64,000 bases of DNA from Amaricoccus macauensis_A (GCF_049800915.1 NZ_JBNAFY010000005.1:124001-188000); one strand, 5' to 3'. Shown: positions 52,001 to 61,795, counted from the stretch's first letter. Notes: generated by a model from the sequence alone, not told the origin. Made by a program: numbers and translations.

Positions 52001-53746
52001 TCAGCCCTGCACGCCATCCGGCAATTGCACACCGCGCGCCTGAAGCGCTGCGAAAACCTTCGCGTCGCGGCCATAGATATCCTCACGATACCGGATCTTG
52101 CCCGTTTCATCGACAAACACCGTCCGATACATCAGATGGACCTGAACCGGATCATCGAGATTGACATAGGTCTCGGATTTCGATGCGAGCCAGCCGTCGA
52201 ACCGCGCCTCCGGATTGCTCACCTGGCCGTCCAGCAGCACATAGGCAAGCTCCAGCGGCTTTTCGAGCCGGATGCAGCCGTTCGAAAGCGCCCGCGCATC
52301 CCGCGCGAAATACTGACGCGCCGGCGTATCATGAAGATAGATCGCGAACTGGTTGGGGAACATGAACTTCACCCGCCCCAACGCATTGGCCGAACTCGGA
52401 TTCTGCTTCACCCGGAACGGGAAGGTTTCGGCGCTGTACTGGCTGAAATCGACGAGGCTCGGGTTGATCTCCATCCCCGACCGCGTGAAGAGGCTCATCC
52501 CGTTGCGCCGCAGCACATCCGGGTCGGAGCGCAGCTTCGGCAGATAGACCCGCGTGGCGATACTGTCGGGAATGTGCCAGGTCGGGTTGACGACCATATG
52601 CGTCATCTCGTCGGAAAACTCGGGCGTTCGCGTCTCTTCCACTTCGCCGACAACCGTGCGCGACGACCAGACAACCGCGCCGTTCTCGATCATCTCGACC
52701 GAATAGTCCGGGATGTTGACCTCGATCCGCCGATTGCCGAGATCGCGGTTGAACCAGCGCATCCGCTCGAGGTTGACGTCGATCATCCGGATGCGATCCG
52801 CAACCGAGACATTGAGCGCCGCCAGCGTGCGGGGTCCTGCCACGCCATCATCGTTGAGGCCTTGATCCCGCTGGAATGCCTTGAGTTCCGCCTCGAGGCG
52901 CGGATCGAATGCGGTCGCGTCAAAAGCCGGAGCCGCATCGGGCGCGCCGGCCGTCTCGACCAATGCCGTGCGCGCATCTCCCTCCGTCTCGGAGGCATAG
53001 CCGAGCTTCGCAAGCCGATCCCGCAATGCAACGACCCGCGGGCTGCTCTCGCCTACATGCAGCGAGGGCCCGGTGGGCACGCGCGGTCCCAATCCGCCAT
53101 CCTGCGCCATGGCCGTGAGCCGCTTCCGTTCCGCCATGAGCGCGGCATAGTCCGGGTCCTGCGGCTCGAGCCCGCTCAGAACGTCCGAGGCGCTTCCATC
53201 CGCAAGCCGGCCCAGAAGATCACCCGCCGTGGCGCGCTCGGGGCGGACATTGATTTCGTCGTCCACGCTCAGGGGCCGCACGATCCCGCCGGTGAGATCG
53301 CCACCCCACTGCAGATAGGCGCGCATCGCCGCCAGTTCGAGCGGAACCGCGGCGGCGCCCTCGGGCGCTCCATCGGTGGCCTCAAGGGCCGAAAGATCAT
53401 AGCGGTTCGCCGGCAGGCCCTGGGCGCTCGCCGTGCCGATCGCCGCCCGAAGCGCAGCGAGAGGGGCCGCGCTTCCCGCTGTCCAGTAGGGCTGGAAATC
53501 ACGGCTCTCGTAGAAACCGCCGATGGCTGCGCGCTCGTCCTCGCTGAACCCTTCGGTCTGGGACGCCAGCGCCACCTCGAATGCCATGGCTTCGGGCGAA
53601 AGCGCATCCGCTTCGAAGGCTGCGGGAATCGCCTCGATCGCGCCACTGCCCTCCTGCGCCATGCTGTCCTGAGCCATCACGGGATGGACCAGGAGCGCCG
53701 CCGTGGCGCAGGCGCACAAGGCACGCGCAAATGAACTCGATGTCAT
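52001..53746 (-). CDS. L,D-transpeptidase, YcbB type
   Basis: A 581-residue periplasmic enzyme that makes 3-3 cross-links in peptidoglycan. Signal peptide 1 to about 25 (HPVMA-QDS). A peptidoglycan-binding domain includes ELKAFQRDQGLNDDGVAGPRTLAALN, and the YkuD catalytic domain shows YLHDTPARQYFARDARALSNGCIRLEKP with the conserved His, Ser, nucleophile Cys and Arg. The start at ATG 53746 is preceded by GAGGC; upstream codons to 53818 are not supported. It reads toward lpxD with a 30-base gap. Confidence 0.94.
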   Translation of the reverse strand: MTSSSFARALCACATAALLVHPVMAQDSMAQEGSGAIEAIPAAFEADALSPEAMAFEVALASQTEGFSEDERAAIGGFYESRDFQPYWTAGSAAPLAALRAAIGTASAQGLPANRYDLSALEATDGAPEGAAAVPLELAAMRAYLQWGGDLTGGIVRPLSVDDEINVRPERATAGDLLGRLADGSASDVLSGLEPQDPDYAALMAERKRLTAMAQDGGLGPRVPTGPSLHVGESSPRVVALRDRLAKLGYASETEGDARTALVETAGAPDAAPAFDATAFDPRLEAELKAFQRDQGLNDDGVAGPRTLAALNVSVADRIRMIDVNLERMRWFNRDLGNRRIEVNIPDYSVEMIENGAVVWSSRTVVGEVEETRTPEFSDEMTHMVVNPTWHIPDSIATRVYLPKLRSDPDVLRRNGMSLFTRSGMEINPSLVDFSQYSAETFPFRVKQNPSSANALGRVKFMFPNQFAIYLHDTPARQYFARDARALSNGCIRLEKPLELAYVLLDGQVSNPEARFDGWLASKSETYVNLDDPVQVHLMYRTVFVDETGKIRYREDIYGRDAKVFAALQARGVQLPDGVQG

Positions 53747-54026
53747 GCCTGCCTCTTTTTCACTTTCTTTCGCTTCTTGCGTTGATGTGAGTCTAGCCCG
53801 CGCGAGGCCCCGAAACAAGGAGCCGCCGCCCGGGCAATTCGATCAAAACTTTCTCACCCAATAACGTCGAATTAACCTTGATCGTTTTTTTGTGCCGCAC
53901 GGGAAGGCGGCGAAAAGGCCTCTTGGAAAAATGGGCAACCTATGGCATCAAAATCACAGGGCACAGGCAAAATAAGCCCGACAATAAAAAACTGAGGCAG
54001 TGTGAAAGAAGCAAGGCAGTCAAATC

Positions 54027-54584
54027 ATGAGCAGTGATGACTACCGCCCCTCGAGGCGGACAATTCTCGGTGTATTCGCAGGTCTATGCACGGTTGCCGC
54101 AGCGCCGGTCTATGCCCGTGCGCCCGGTTTTCTGCGCAGATCCGGTGATGTTCGCCGCGTGCGCATGTACAGCCAGCGCACCGGCGAGTCGATCGACGCG
54201 ATCTATTATGCCAACGGCCGTTACATCGACGAGGTGATGAAGGAGATCACCTACTTCATGCGCGACTGGCGGCAGAACGCGATGATGAACTACGACCCCC
54301 ACAACATCGACATCCTCGCCGCCACCCAGAAGATGCTCGACACCGAAGAGCCCTATCTCGTGATCTCCGGCTTCCGCACCCAGCGGACCAACCGGATGCT
54401 CCGGGGCGCGGCGAGCAACTCCTACCACATGAAGGCCATGGCCGCCGACGTGCGCCTCAAGAGCCGTTCGACCAAGCAGGTCGCGGGTGCGGCCCTTGCC
54501 TGCAACGCGGGCGGCGTGGGCACCTACTACCGGTCGAACTTCGTCCACATGGATTGCGGCCCCGTCCGCACCTGGCGCGGCTGA
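54027..54584 (+). CDS. DUF882 (YcbK-like) zinc peptidase-fold protein
   Basis: A 185-residue protein with an N-terminal twin-arginine-type signal (PSRRTILGVFAGLCTVAAA). The mature part has the M15/VanY-like fold: ISGFRTQRTNRMLRGAASNSYHMKAMAADVR, with the His and Asp zinc ligands, and FVHMDCGPVRTW with the last His. YcbK/MepK relatives cleave peptidoglycan cross-links, and a YcbB-type L,D-transpeptidase gene sits divergently next to it, as is common in alphaproteobacteria. Confidence 0.92.
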   Translation: MSSDDYRPSRRTILGVFAGLCTVAAAPVYARAPGFLRRSGDVRRVRMYSQRTGESIDAIYYANGRYIDEVMKEITYFMRDWRQNAMMNYDPHNIDILAATQKMLDTEEPYLVISGFRTQRTNRMLRGAASNSYHMKAMAADVRLKSRSTKQVAGAALACNAGGVGTYYRSNFVHMDCGPVRTWRG

Positions 54585-54633
54585 TCACGGCCCGGAACCT
54601 CGGCGCCGCCTGCCAGGCGTAGGCGGCTCGCTC

Positions 54634-55686
54634 TCACTTCTCGACCCAGGCCTGGCCAAATGCCTCTGCCGCCAGTTCGATGATGCGGGCATGGATCAGG
54701 GCGCGATCCGCCGCGCTACCGTTCGAACCACCATCCGAGCAGATCGGCTCCTCAATTTCCATTTCCTCGGCAAGTGCCGATGCATCCGGCTTGCAGAGCC
54801 CGAACATGCTGAAGTGGCTGGCGTCCTCGATCCTGACGTAGCGAGCTTCCGGCAATGCCGCCGCAACGCCTGATGCGTCCACGCTCGCTGGAACCTCCCC
54901 CTCCCGCCCGAGATTGACCAGCCAGACTGGGGTGTCCACACCGGCAAATGTTCCGGCTGCAAACACGTCGCTCATGGCGGGATCGATGGCCATCGCGATG
55001 TCGATCCGCCCGTCGGCATGATCTTTCCCCGCAGCAGTCATATCCATCGCGTGCAAATCCACGCCGCTCTGCACGACCCAGGCGCAGAGCGAGGGGTTGC
55101 GGTGCGGAGCATCGCAATAGGCTGCCAACTTCGCGGGATCGATTTGCGCCCCGGCCATCGCCAGCGCCGTGTGTCCGCCCATCGACAGGCCCAGAACACC
55201 GACTTTCCCATCATCGAGCTGCCTGGCGAACGCCTCATCCTGCTCTATGGCATCAAGCGCCTCGGAGAGATCGGTGGGCCTCAGCCAGAGCTTCATGGTT
55301 TCTGCCGCGGAGCGGTCCGGCCCCGTATTTCCCGGATGCGTGGGGGCTGCGACGACAAAACCCCGGTCCGCCAGCGGCGTCGCAATCCAGCTCATTGCCT
55401 CCGCGCGCCCCGCCAGCCCCGCGCCATGCGACAGAAGCACCAGCGGAAAGCGCCCCGCCGCAATCGGCGCGTCGCGCACCGCGGGCGTTCCCTCGAAGAA
55501 CGGGTTCTCCCCCAACACGACCGGATCTCCGCCATCCCCCGCCGGATACCAGACCGTCATATCGAGGTCGGAGCCCCGCGTGCCCGACAGGATGGCAAAT
55601 TGCCGCACGCCTGCGGCGTCCGCGGCCCCTGCCAGAAACAGCGTCACCGCCAGCGCCAGAAACCGAGACACGTCAGATCCCCTCAT
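54634..55686 (-). CDS. Alpha/beta-hydrolase, PAF-acetylhydrolase-like
   Basis: A 350-residue protein with a signal peptide (1 to about 24, GAADA-AGV). Hydrolase marks: GRFPLVLLSHGAGLAGRAEAMSW, nucleophile Ser in VLGLSMGGHTALAMAG, and His in IEDASHFSMFGLC. Cys-rich C-terminal half (ICSDGG, YCDAPHRNPSLCAW) may form disulfides. Start ATG 55686 overlaps the end of the preceding oxidoreductase gene by 14 bases, so they share a transcript. Confidence 0.85.
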   Translation of the reverse strand: MRGSDVSRFLALAVTLFLAGAADAAGVRQFAILSGTRGSDLDMTVWYPAGDGGDPVVLGENPFFEGTPAVRDAPIAAGRFPLVLLSHGAGLAGRAEAMSWIATPLADRGFVVAAPTHPGNTGPDRSAAETMKLWLRPTDLSEALDAIEQDEAFARQLDDGKVGVLGLSMGGHTALAMAGAQIDPAKLAAYCDAPHRNPSLCAWVVQSGVDLHAMDMTAAGKDHADGRIDIAMAIDPAMSDVFAAGTFAGVDTPVWLVNLGREGEVPASVDASGVAAALPEARYVRIEDASHFSMFGLCKPDASALAEEMEIEEPICSDGGSNGSAADRALIHARIIELAAEAFGQAWVEK

Positions 55687-56647
55687 AGATCTTCCCCACA
55701 AGTTCGACTCCCAGCCGCCCGGCCTCCGGTCCACATGGGTTTTCCCCAAGCCCGCGGAAATGCGCGACAACCCGTTCGATCAGCGGCTGATGGATATGCG
55801 GCGGATCGGCGATCTCGATCTCTTCCGTCACACCGCCCCGCGTCAACCGGATCGGCGCCTTCCGGAACGCCCCCATGCTGACCATCCCCGCCGACCCGTG
55901 AACCGTTACCGCCTCGTCATGCTGATCGGTCGCATAGGCACAGATCCCCACCGCAGGCAGATCGCCGAAATCCAGCAGGAACGCCACCAGGTCCTCGGCG
56001 GCATAGAGCCCCGCCTGGCGTTTCGCGAGCCCCCGCGCCGCCACCGGCGGACCGAAGACGTAGGACAGCCAGTCGAGCGTATGGGTGTGCACATCGGCGA
56101 AGATGCCCCCGCCGCCAACCGATGGATCGAGCTTCCAGGCCTGGGCGGGAAACTCATCCGCAGGCCGGAAATGCCGCACCTCGATGGCGCGCGGCACACC
56201 GATCTCCCCGCCCTGGATGATCTCGCGCAGCCGCTCGAAGCGCGGCACCGCCCGCCGGTAGTAGGAAACACAGAGCTTCTGTCCCGTCTCCCGCGCAGCC
56301 GCCGCCATGCGGTCACACGCCTCGAGGGTCAGCGCCATGGGCTTCTCGACCAGCACATCCTTGCCCGCTTCGAGCGCGCGGATCGCGTAATCCGCGTGGG
56401 TCGAGGGCGGCGTCGCTACGTAGACCGCCGTCACATCCGGGTCGCCGATCAGCGTGTCTGCATCCGCGGTCCAGCGTGGCACCCCGTGGCGGCGCGCGTA
56501 ATCCGCCGCCTTCGCACCGTCACGCCGCATGACGTTGACGAGCGCCGACCCTTCGATCTTGCCGAAAGCCGGCCCGCTCTTCACTTCCGTGACATCACCG
56601 CACCCGATGATGCCCCACCGCACGTCCGCATTCGAGGATTGCCCCAT
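55673..56647 (-). CDS. Gfo/Idh/MocA family oxidoreductase
   Basis: A 324-residue NAD(P)-dependent oxidoreductase. The N-terminal Rossmann domain begins VRWGIIGCGDVTEVK and contains AVYVATPPSTHADYAIRALEAGKDVLVEKPMA with the conserved EKP Lys; the C-terminal domain has GGGGIFADVHTHTLDWLSYVFG. Substrate, a sugar or cyclitol, is unknown. Start ATG 56647 has GGAGG about 16 bases upstream and a nearer GGGG; an earlier start would overlap the antiporter gene. Confidence 0.92.
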   Translation of the reverse strand: MGQSSNADVRWGIIGCGDVTEVKSGPAFGKIEGSALVNVMRRDGAKAADYARRHGVPRWTADADTLIGDPDVTAVYVATPPSTHADYAIRALEAGKDVLVEKPMALTLEACDRMAAAARETGQKLCVSYYRRAVPRFERLREIIQGGEIGVPRAIEVRHFRPADEFPAQAWKLDPSVGGGGIFADVHTHTLDWLSYVFGPPVAARGLAKRQAGLYAAEDLVAFLLDFGDLPAVGICAYATDQHDEAVTVHGSAGMVSMGAFRKAPIRLTRGGVTEEIEIADPPHIHQPLIERVVAHFRGLGENPCGPEAGRLGVELVGKIYEGI

Positions 56648-56682
56648 GCCGGCCCCGCCTCCTTCCAGCGCGGCCCCCCGCG

Positions 56683-57711
56683 TCACATGACCGCCTGAAC
56701 CGCTATCGCGCCCACATAGATCGCGAGGATCGCGGCACTTTCAACACCAATTCCACCCGGACCGTCCTTCTGCCGGATCAGCATCCCGAGCGTGAGAACC
56801 GCGGTCATGATCATCCCGATCGAAAGCCAGAAATAGTCCGCCGATCCGGCCGCGTGATAGAGAGAGCCCTCCCGGTAGCTCACATCCGAGATCGTCAGGA
56901 ACAGGACGTCGAAGGTATTTCCGCCGATGATCCCCCCGACCGCAAGCTGCAACGCCCCGCGCCGCACGGCCGCAAGCGTCGTGACAAGCTCGGGCAGCGA
57001 GGTCACCACGGCGGTGAAGAGCGCGCCCACGAGCGAAGCCGAGACACCGAAGCGGTCGATCACCTCCCCGGCGACCTGCGCGATCAGCCAGCCCGCAACC
57101 CCCATCACCAGCATCAGCAGGCCGAAACCCACGAAGAGCGACTTGGATGCGCCAGCCTCCGCCTCGGGTTCGTCCGGCACGTCCTCTTCAGTCTCGTCGG
57201 TTCTCACCGGCTCCCACATCGGGCCTTCCTGCGCCGCCCGCACGGCCTTGAGCCCGGCGAAATAGATCGCGACCAGCACGAAGGAAACAGGATGCACACC
57301 CCAGAACGTCACATCCGGCGCCGAATAGGCCAGAACCGGCAGGGCCAGCATCAGAAGCAGCAGCACACCCTGCAGGATATTGGTGATCTCGGCCGCCGCA
57401 TGTTCGAGATTGGCCCGGCGATGCATCAGATCGGCGAGGGCCAGGAATGCCGTCTGCGCCGCGATACCGCCCACGCCGTTCGAGAAAGCCAGCGAAACCC
57501 GCCCGTCGAGAGCCGAAGTGATCGAGACGATCGTGCCCGAGAGCGACGTGGCCGCCCCAAGCAGAACACCCCCCACCAGTGCCTCGCCGAGGCCTGTCCG
57601 ATCCGCGATCCGGTCCGCGACATCCGTCATCCGCAGTCCGGAGAACAGAATCACCACGGCGGCGGCGATAAAGAGACCCAGCAGCATCCAGATCGGGGCG
57701 TTCGAAAGCAT
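56683..57711 (-). CDS. Sodium/calcium exchanger-like membrane protein
   Basis: A 342-residue membrane protein with about 10 helices in two inverted halves. The alpha-repeat signatures of CaCA antiporters appear as GEALVGGVLLGAATSLSGTIVSI (first) and SLVGALFTAVVTSLPELVTTLAAVRRGALQLAVGGIIGGNTFDVLF (second). An acidic cytoplasmic loop (TDETEEDVPDEPEAEAG) separates them. The first repeat is less canonical than the second (SGTIVS where PE is usual), so the ion is uncertain. First gene of a three-gene minus-strand operon. Confidence 0.88.
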   Translation of the reverse strand: MLSNAPIWMLLGLFIAAAVVILFSGLRMTDVADRIADRTGLGEALVGGVLLGAATSLSGTIVSITSALDGRVSLAFSNGVGGIAAQTAFLALADLMHRRANLEHAAAEITNILQGVLLLLMLALPVLAYSAPDVTFWGVHPVSFVLVAIYFAGLKAVRAAQEGPMWEPVRTDETEEDVPDEPEAEAGASKSLFVGFGLLMLVMGVAGWLIAQVAGEVIDRFGVSASLVGALFTAVVTSLPELVTTLAAVRRGALQLAVGGIIGGNTFDVLFLTISDVSYREGSLYHAAGSADYFWLSIGMIMTAVLTLGMLIRQKDGPGGIGVESAAILAIYVGAIAVQAVM

Positions 57712-57798
57712 GTTCCCTCCAATGCATCACGCCCGGATCCGGGCAGGACGCGGCAATCTAGCCCTCTAACCCCATGAAACAAGGCCGAAGAGGAGAAA

Positions 57799-59064
57799 TC
57801 AGCCGCGCACCGCGCCCTTGCTGTCCACGAGGTATTTGAAGCTGGTCAGCTGCTCGGCACCGACCGGGCCCCGCGCATGAAGCTTGCCGGTGGCGATTCC
57901 GATCTCCGCCCCCATGCCGAACTCGCCCCCATCGGCGAACTGGGTCGAGGTGTTCCGCATCAGGATCGCGCTGTCGAGCTCCTGGAAGAACCGCTCCGCC
58001 ACCGCGTCATCCTCGGTCATCACGCAATCGGTGTGGTTCGATCCATGCTGGCGGATATGGGCGATGGCCCCTTCGACCCCATCGACGATCTTGGCGGCGA
58101 TGATGCTGTCGAGATACTCTCGGCCCCAGTCCTCCTCGCCTGCGGGCACAACGCCCTCGAGACCAAGAAGATCGGCCCCGGCCCGAACCTCGACACCGGC
58201 CTGCAGGAGATCCTCCACGAAAGGCGCGCCATGCGCCTCGAAGAAGTCCCGGTCAATGAGCAGACATTCCGCCGCGCCACAGATCCCGGTGCGCCGTGTC
58301 TTCGCATTCATCACCACGGCGCGCGTCTTCTCGAGATCGGCGGCCTTGTCGATATAGATATGAACGATCCCCTCGAGATGGGCGAAGACCGGCACCCGCG
58401 CATCCGCCTGAACGCGCGCCACCAGCCCCTTGCCGCCCCGCGGCACGATCACGTCGATATGCTGGGTCATGGTCAGCATTTCGCCCACCGCTGCCCGGTC
58501 GGTCGTGGGCACGAGCTGGATCGCCGTCTCGGGCAGTCCCGCGGCCTTCAGACCCTCGACCAGTGCGGCGTGGATCGCTCGCGACGAGTTCAAGCTTTCG
58601 GAGCCGCCGCGCAGGATCGCCGCATTGCCCGCCTTCAGGCAAAGCGCGCCCGCATCCGCCGTCACGTTCGGGCGGCTTTCGAAGATCACCCCGATCACGC
58701 CAATGGGGGTCCGCACCCGGCGGATATGCAGCCCGTTGGGCTGATCCCACTCGGCCGTCACCGCACCCACGGGATCCTCCTGCGCCGCAATGGCGCGCAG
58801 ACTGCCGACGATGCCCTCGATCCGCGCTTCGGTGAGTTCGAGCCGATCGAGCATCGCGCCCGAAATGCCCTTCTCGCGCGCCGCCGTCATGTCGATGGCA
58901 TTCGCGTCAAGGATGTCCGCGCGTGCCGCCCAGACCGCATCGGCCGCGGCCTCCAGTGCAAGGGCCTTCTGAGCCGGGCTTGCGGAGGCGAGCAGCACGC
59001 TCGCGGATTTCGCTTGTTCTCCAATGCTCTGCATCAGAGACTTGATGTCAGACATCATGTTCAT
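57799..59064 (-). CDS. proA: Glutamate-5-semialdehyde dehydrogenase
   Basis: A 421-residue aldehyde-dehydrogenase-fold enzyme of proline synthesis that reduces gamma-glutamyl phosphate with NADPH. Marks: IGVIGVIFESRPNVTADAGALCLKAGNAAILRGGSE, IDVIVPRGGKGL, TRRTGICGAAECLLI with catalytic Cys, and GSNHTDCVMTEDD. GGAGG lies six bases before the ATG at 59064, which overlaps the proB stop by four bases. The proB-proA order with obgE upstream is typical. Confidence 0.97.
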   Translation of the reverse strand: MNMMSDIKSLMQSIGEQAKSASVLLASASPAQKALALEAAADAVWAARADILDANAIDMTAAREKGISGAMLDRLELTEARIEGIVGSLRAIAAQEDPVGAVTAEWDQPNGLHIRRVRTPIGVIGVIFESRPNVTADAGALCLKAGNAAILRGGSESLNSSRAIHAALVEGLKAAGLPETAIQLVPTTDRAAVGEMLTMTQHIDVIVPRGGKGLVARVQADARVPVFAHLEGIVHIYIDKAADLEKTRAVVMNAKTRRTGICGAAECLLIDRDFFEAHGAPFVEDLLQAGVEVRAGADLLGLEGVVPAGEEDWGREYLDSIIAAKIVDGVEGAIAHIRQHGSNHTDCVMTEDDAVAERFFQELDSAILMRNTSTQFADGGEFGMGAEIGIATGKLHARGPVGAEQLTSFKYLVDSKGAVRG

Positions 59065-60203
59065 CTGCGTCCTCCTCTCCGCATCACCATATCATCGCGG
59101 TGCACGATTGCCGCGCGCCCGGTATAGCCCAGGAGCCCCGCGATCTCGCTCGAGCGGTGCCCCATGATGATTCCCGCTTCCGCGCGATCATATCCCGCGA
59201 GCGCCTTCGCCACCACATCGCCCGCTGGCCCGACAATGTCCACCGGGTCGCCGCGCGCGAAATCCCCCTCGACGGAGATGACACCCGCGGGCAGGAGCGA
59301 GCGCCCCTTCTCGAGCGCGGCCACCGCGCCCGCGTCCACCGTGATCTGCCCGCGCGACTTCATGCCCGTAATCCAGCGCTTGCGCGCCGCATGCGGGTCA
59401 CCATCGGCCTCGAACCAGGTGCAGGCCGCACCATCGATCAACGCCGAGATCGGCCGGTTCACCGCCCCCTTGGTGATCGCCATGGCACAGCCCGAGGCCA
59501 TTGCCGCACGCGCCGCCATGATCTTCGTCTTCATGCCGCCCTTGGAAAGCGCCGTACCGGTGCCGCCCGCCATCGCCTCGATCTCCGGCGTGACGACCGG
59601 AACGGTCTCGAGCCTGCGCGCGGTCGCATCGTCGCGCGGGTTGGCGGTGTAGAGCCCGTCCACATCCGACAGCAGGACCAGCAGGTCCGCGCCCGCCATG
59701 CTCGCCACCTGTGCCGCGAGCCGGTCGTTGTCGCCATAGCGGATCTCGTCCGTCGCCACCGTGTCGTTCTCGTTGACGATCGGCACCGTGCCCAGCGAAA
59801 GCAGCATGTCGAGGGTGCGGCGCGAATTGAGATAGCGCCGCCGGATCTGGCTGTCCTCCAGCGTCACCAGAACCTGCGCCGTCCGGATTCCATGTGGGGC
59901 GAGCGCGCGCTCATAGGCCCGCGCCAGCCGGATCTGCCCCACTGCGGCCGAAGCCTGCGACTGTTCGAGCGACAATACACCGTCGGCAAGCTGGAGGACC
60001 TTGCGGCCGAGCGCGATCGACCCCGAGGAGACGATCACGACCTGCTTGCCGCCCGCCTGCAACGCCGCCACGTCTTCCGCCAGCGCCGCCAGCCACTCGA
60101 GCCGGGGTTCGTCGGTCTCTTCCGAAACCAGCAGGGCTGAACCGATCTTGATGACGATGCGTTTCGCGCGCGCGATCCGCTCGGCGGACGTCAGGGCCTC
60201 CAT
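59061..60203 (-). CDS. proB: Glutamate 5-kinase
   Basis: A 380-residue kinase for the first step of proline synthesis. The amino acid kinase domain starts RIVIKIGSALLVSE and includes VIVSSGSIALGRK, PIVNENDTVATDEIRYGDNDRLAAQVA and GTGTALSKGGMKTKI; a C-terminal PUA domain (about 280-370) is present. The start overlaps the end of obgE by 13 bases. Proline feedback through the kinase domain is expected from the family. Confidence 0.97.
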   Translation of the reverse strand: MEALTSAERIARAKRIVIKIGSALLVSEETDEPRLEWLAALAEDVAALQAGGKQVVIVSSGSIALGRKVLQLADGVLSLEQSQASAAVGQIRLARAYERALAPHGIRTAQVLVTLEDSQIRRRYLNSRRTLDMLLSLGTVPIVNENDTVATDEIRYGDNDRLAAQVASMAGADLLVLLSDVDGLYTANPRDDATARRLETVPVVTPEIEAMAGGTGTALSKGGMKTKIMAARAAMASGCAMAITKGAVNRPISALIDGAACTWFEADGDPHAARKRWITGMKSRGQITVDAGAVAALEKGRSLLPAGVISVEGDFARGDPVDIVGPAGDVVAKALAGYDRAEAGIIMGHRSSEIAGLLGYTGRAAIVHRDDMVMRRGGRR

Positions 60204-61234
60204 GCTTCCGGCTCCACCGAACTCTCCGCCACCGACTCCTCCTTCCGGGTCGCCGCGATGCGTGGGTAGAGCGCCCGCAGAACGCCTTCGATGCCTTCGC
60301 GGGTCGCGCCCGAGAGCATGTGCACCTCCATGCCCGACACCTCGCGCAGCTCGGCCGCCGCGGCCTCCCGCTCCTCGTCGTCCAGCGCATCGACCTTGTT
60401 CAGCGCCAGGATGCGCGGCTTCTGCGAGAGGATCTCTCCATAGGCTTCCAGCTCGTGCTCGATCACCTCGTAATCCTGCGCGATGGTCTCGGACGTGCCA
60501 TCGACGAGATGCAGCAGCACCGCGCAGCGCTCCACATGCCCGAGGAAGAGATCGCCAAGCCCCCGGCCCTCATGTGCGCCCTCGATCAGCCCCGGAATGT
60601 CGGCCAGCACGAACTCGCGCTCGTCGACCCGGACAACGCCCAGATTGGGATGGATCGTGGTGAAGGGGTAGTCGGCCACCTTGGGCTTTGCGTTCGTGAC
60701 CACCGAGAGGAAGGTCGACTTGCCCGCATTCGGCAGCCCGACGAGCCCTGCATCCGCGATCAGCTTCAGCCTCAGCCAGATGGTGCGTTCCACGCCTTCC
60801 TGCCCCGGATTGGCATGGCGCGGCGCCTGGTTCGTGGAGGTCTTGAAGTGAAGATTGCCGAAGCCGCCATTGCCTCCCTTCGCGAGCAGCACCCGCTGGC
60901 CCGGCTCGGCGAGATCCGCGATCACCGTTTCCTCGTCTTCCTCGAGGATCTCGGTGCCCGCCGGAACCTTGAGCACGATATCGTCGCCGCCCTTGCCGGT
61001 GCGCTGACGGCCCATGCCGCCCTGCCCGTTCTTGGCGAAGAAATGCTGCTGGTAGCGGAAATCGATCAGCGTGTTGAGCCCGTCCACGGCTTCCGCCCAG
61101 ACATCGCCTCCCCGGCCGCCGTCGCCGCCGTCCGGCCCGCCATACTCGATATACTTCTCCCGCCGGAAGCTCACCGCGCCATTGCCGCCCTTGCCCGAGC
61201 GTATATGCACCCGCGCCAGATCGAGAAATTTCAT
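60191..61234 (-). CDS. obgE: GTPase Obg/CgtA
   Basis: A 347-residue essential GTPase acting in 50S ribosome assembly and growth control. The Obg fold fills residues 1-160 (YIEYGGPDGGDGGRGGDVW, GKGGDDIVLKVPAGT), and the G domain has G1 GLPNAGKSTFLS, G3 DIPGLIEGAH and G4 LNKVD. The usual C-terminal tail is short. It normally lies downstream of rplU-rpmA; here an acetyltransferase gene lies between them. Confidence 0.97.
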   Translation of the reverse strand: MKFLDLARVHIRSGKGGNGAVSFRREKYIEYGGPDGGDGGRGGDVWAEAVDGLNTLIDFRYQQHFFAKNGQGGMGRQRTGKGGDDIVLKVPAGTEILEEDEETVIADLAEPGQRVLLAKGGNGGFGNLHFKTSTNQAPRHANPGQEGVERTIWLRLKLIADAGLVGLPNAGKSTFLSVVTNAKPKVADYPFTTIHPNLGVVRVDEREFVLADIPGLIEGAHEGRGLGDLFLGHVERCAVLLHLVDGTSETIAQDYEVIEHELEAYGEILSQKPRILALNKVDALDDEEREAAAAELREVSGMEVHMLSGATREGIEGVLRALYPRIAATRKEESVAESSVEPEAWRP

Positions 61235-61267
61235 CGCCTGGGTCCCATTCCGCCGCCCGGCACCAAC

Positions 61268-61795
61268 TCAGCCGGCGCGGCAATCCTTGCTGTAATCGAA
61301 AGTGGGCACGATTGCCCCGCGCGCGACCGAATGCGCCTCGCCCGGCCCGTCAAAGGTGAAACCGTTGCGCAGAAGCGGCTTGATCGCGGCCTCGTTGTCC
61401 TGGAAGACCTGCGCCGTGACGGTATCGATGCCCCAGTCCGGCGCCGCCGCGCAGATCGCGCGCACCGCCTCGGTGGCATAGCCCGTGCCCCAGAAGGCCG
61501 GCGCGACCCAGTAGGTGATGCCCGCGCGCCGGTCGCCCGAGGGCCGCAGCCGCACGATCCCCATGAAACCGCCCTGGCCGTCCTCACCCATGGTGATGGC
61601 CCAGATGTGCTCGCCGGTCTTGCCGCTCAGCACGCGCCGGATGAAGCTCTCCGCCTGGCCCGGCGGATAGGGATGCGGGATCAGCGTCGTCATCCGCGCC
61701 ACGCGGGCATCGCTCGCGTAGAGCCCGAGAGGACCGGCATCGGCCGGCCGCAACGGACGCAGCCGCAGACGGTCGGATGCGATTTCATGTTCCAT
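61268..61795 (-). CDS. GNAT family N-acetyltransferase
   Basis: A 175-residue RimJ-like acetyltransferase: ASDRLRLRPLRPADAGPL at the N-terminus, GFMGIVRLRP, and the acetyl-CoA binding motif region YWVAPAFWGTGYATEAVRAI, then VFQDNEAAIKPLLRNGF. The target is unknown. Start ATG 61795 has GAAGAG upstream; a longer frame adds 29 unsupported residues. It sits between rpmA and obgE, an insertion common in Rhodobacterales. Confidence 0.9.
   Translation of the reverse strand: MEHEIASDRLRLRPLRPADAGPLGLYASDARVARMTTLIPHPYPPGQAESFIRRVLSGKTGEHIWAITMGEDGQGGFMGIVRLRPSGDRRAGITYWVAPAFWGTGYATEAVRAICAAAPDWGIDTVTAQVFQDNEAAIKPLLRNGFTFDGPGEAHSVARGAIVPTFDYSKDCRAG

Noticed and set aside
51089..53734. An 881-codon plus-strand frame across lpxD and the L,D-transpeptidase gene
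   Set aside because: It covers two well-supported minus-strand genes and encodes no recognisable motif.
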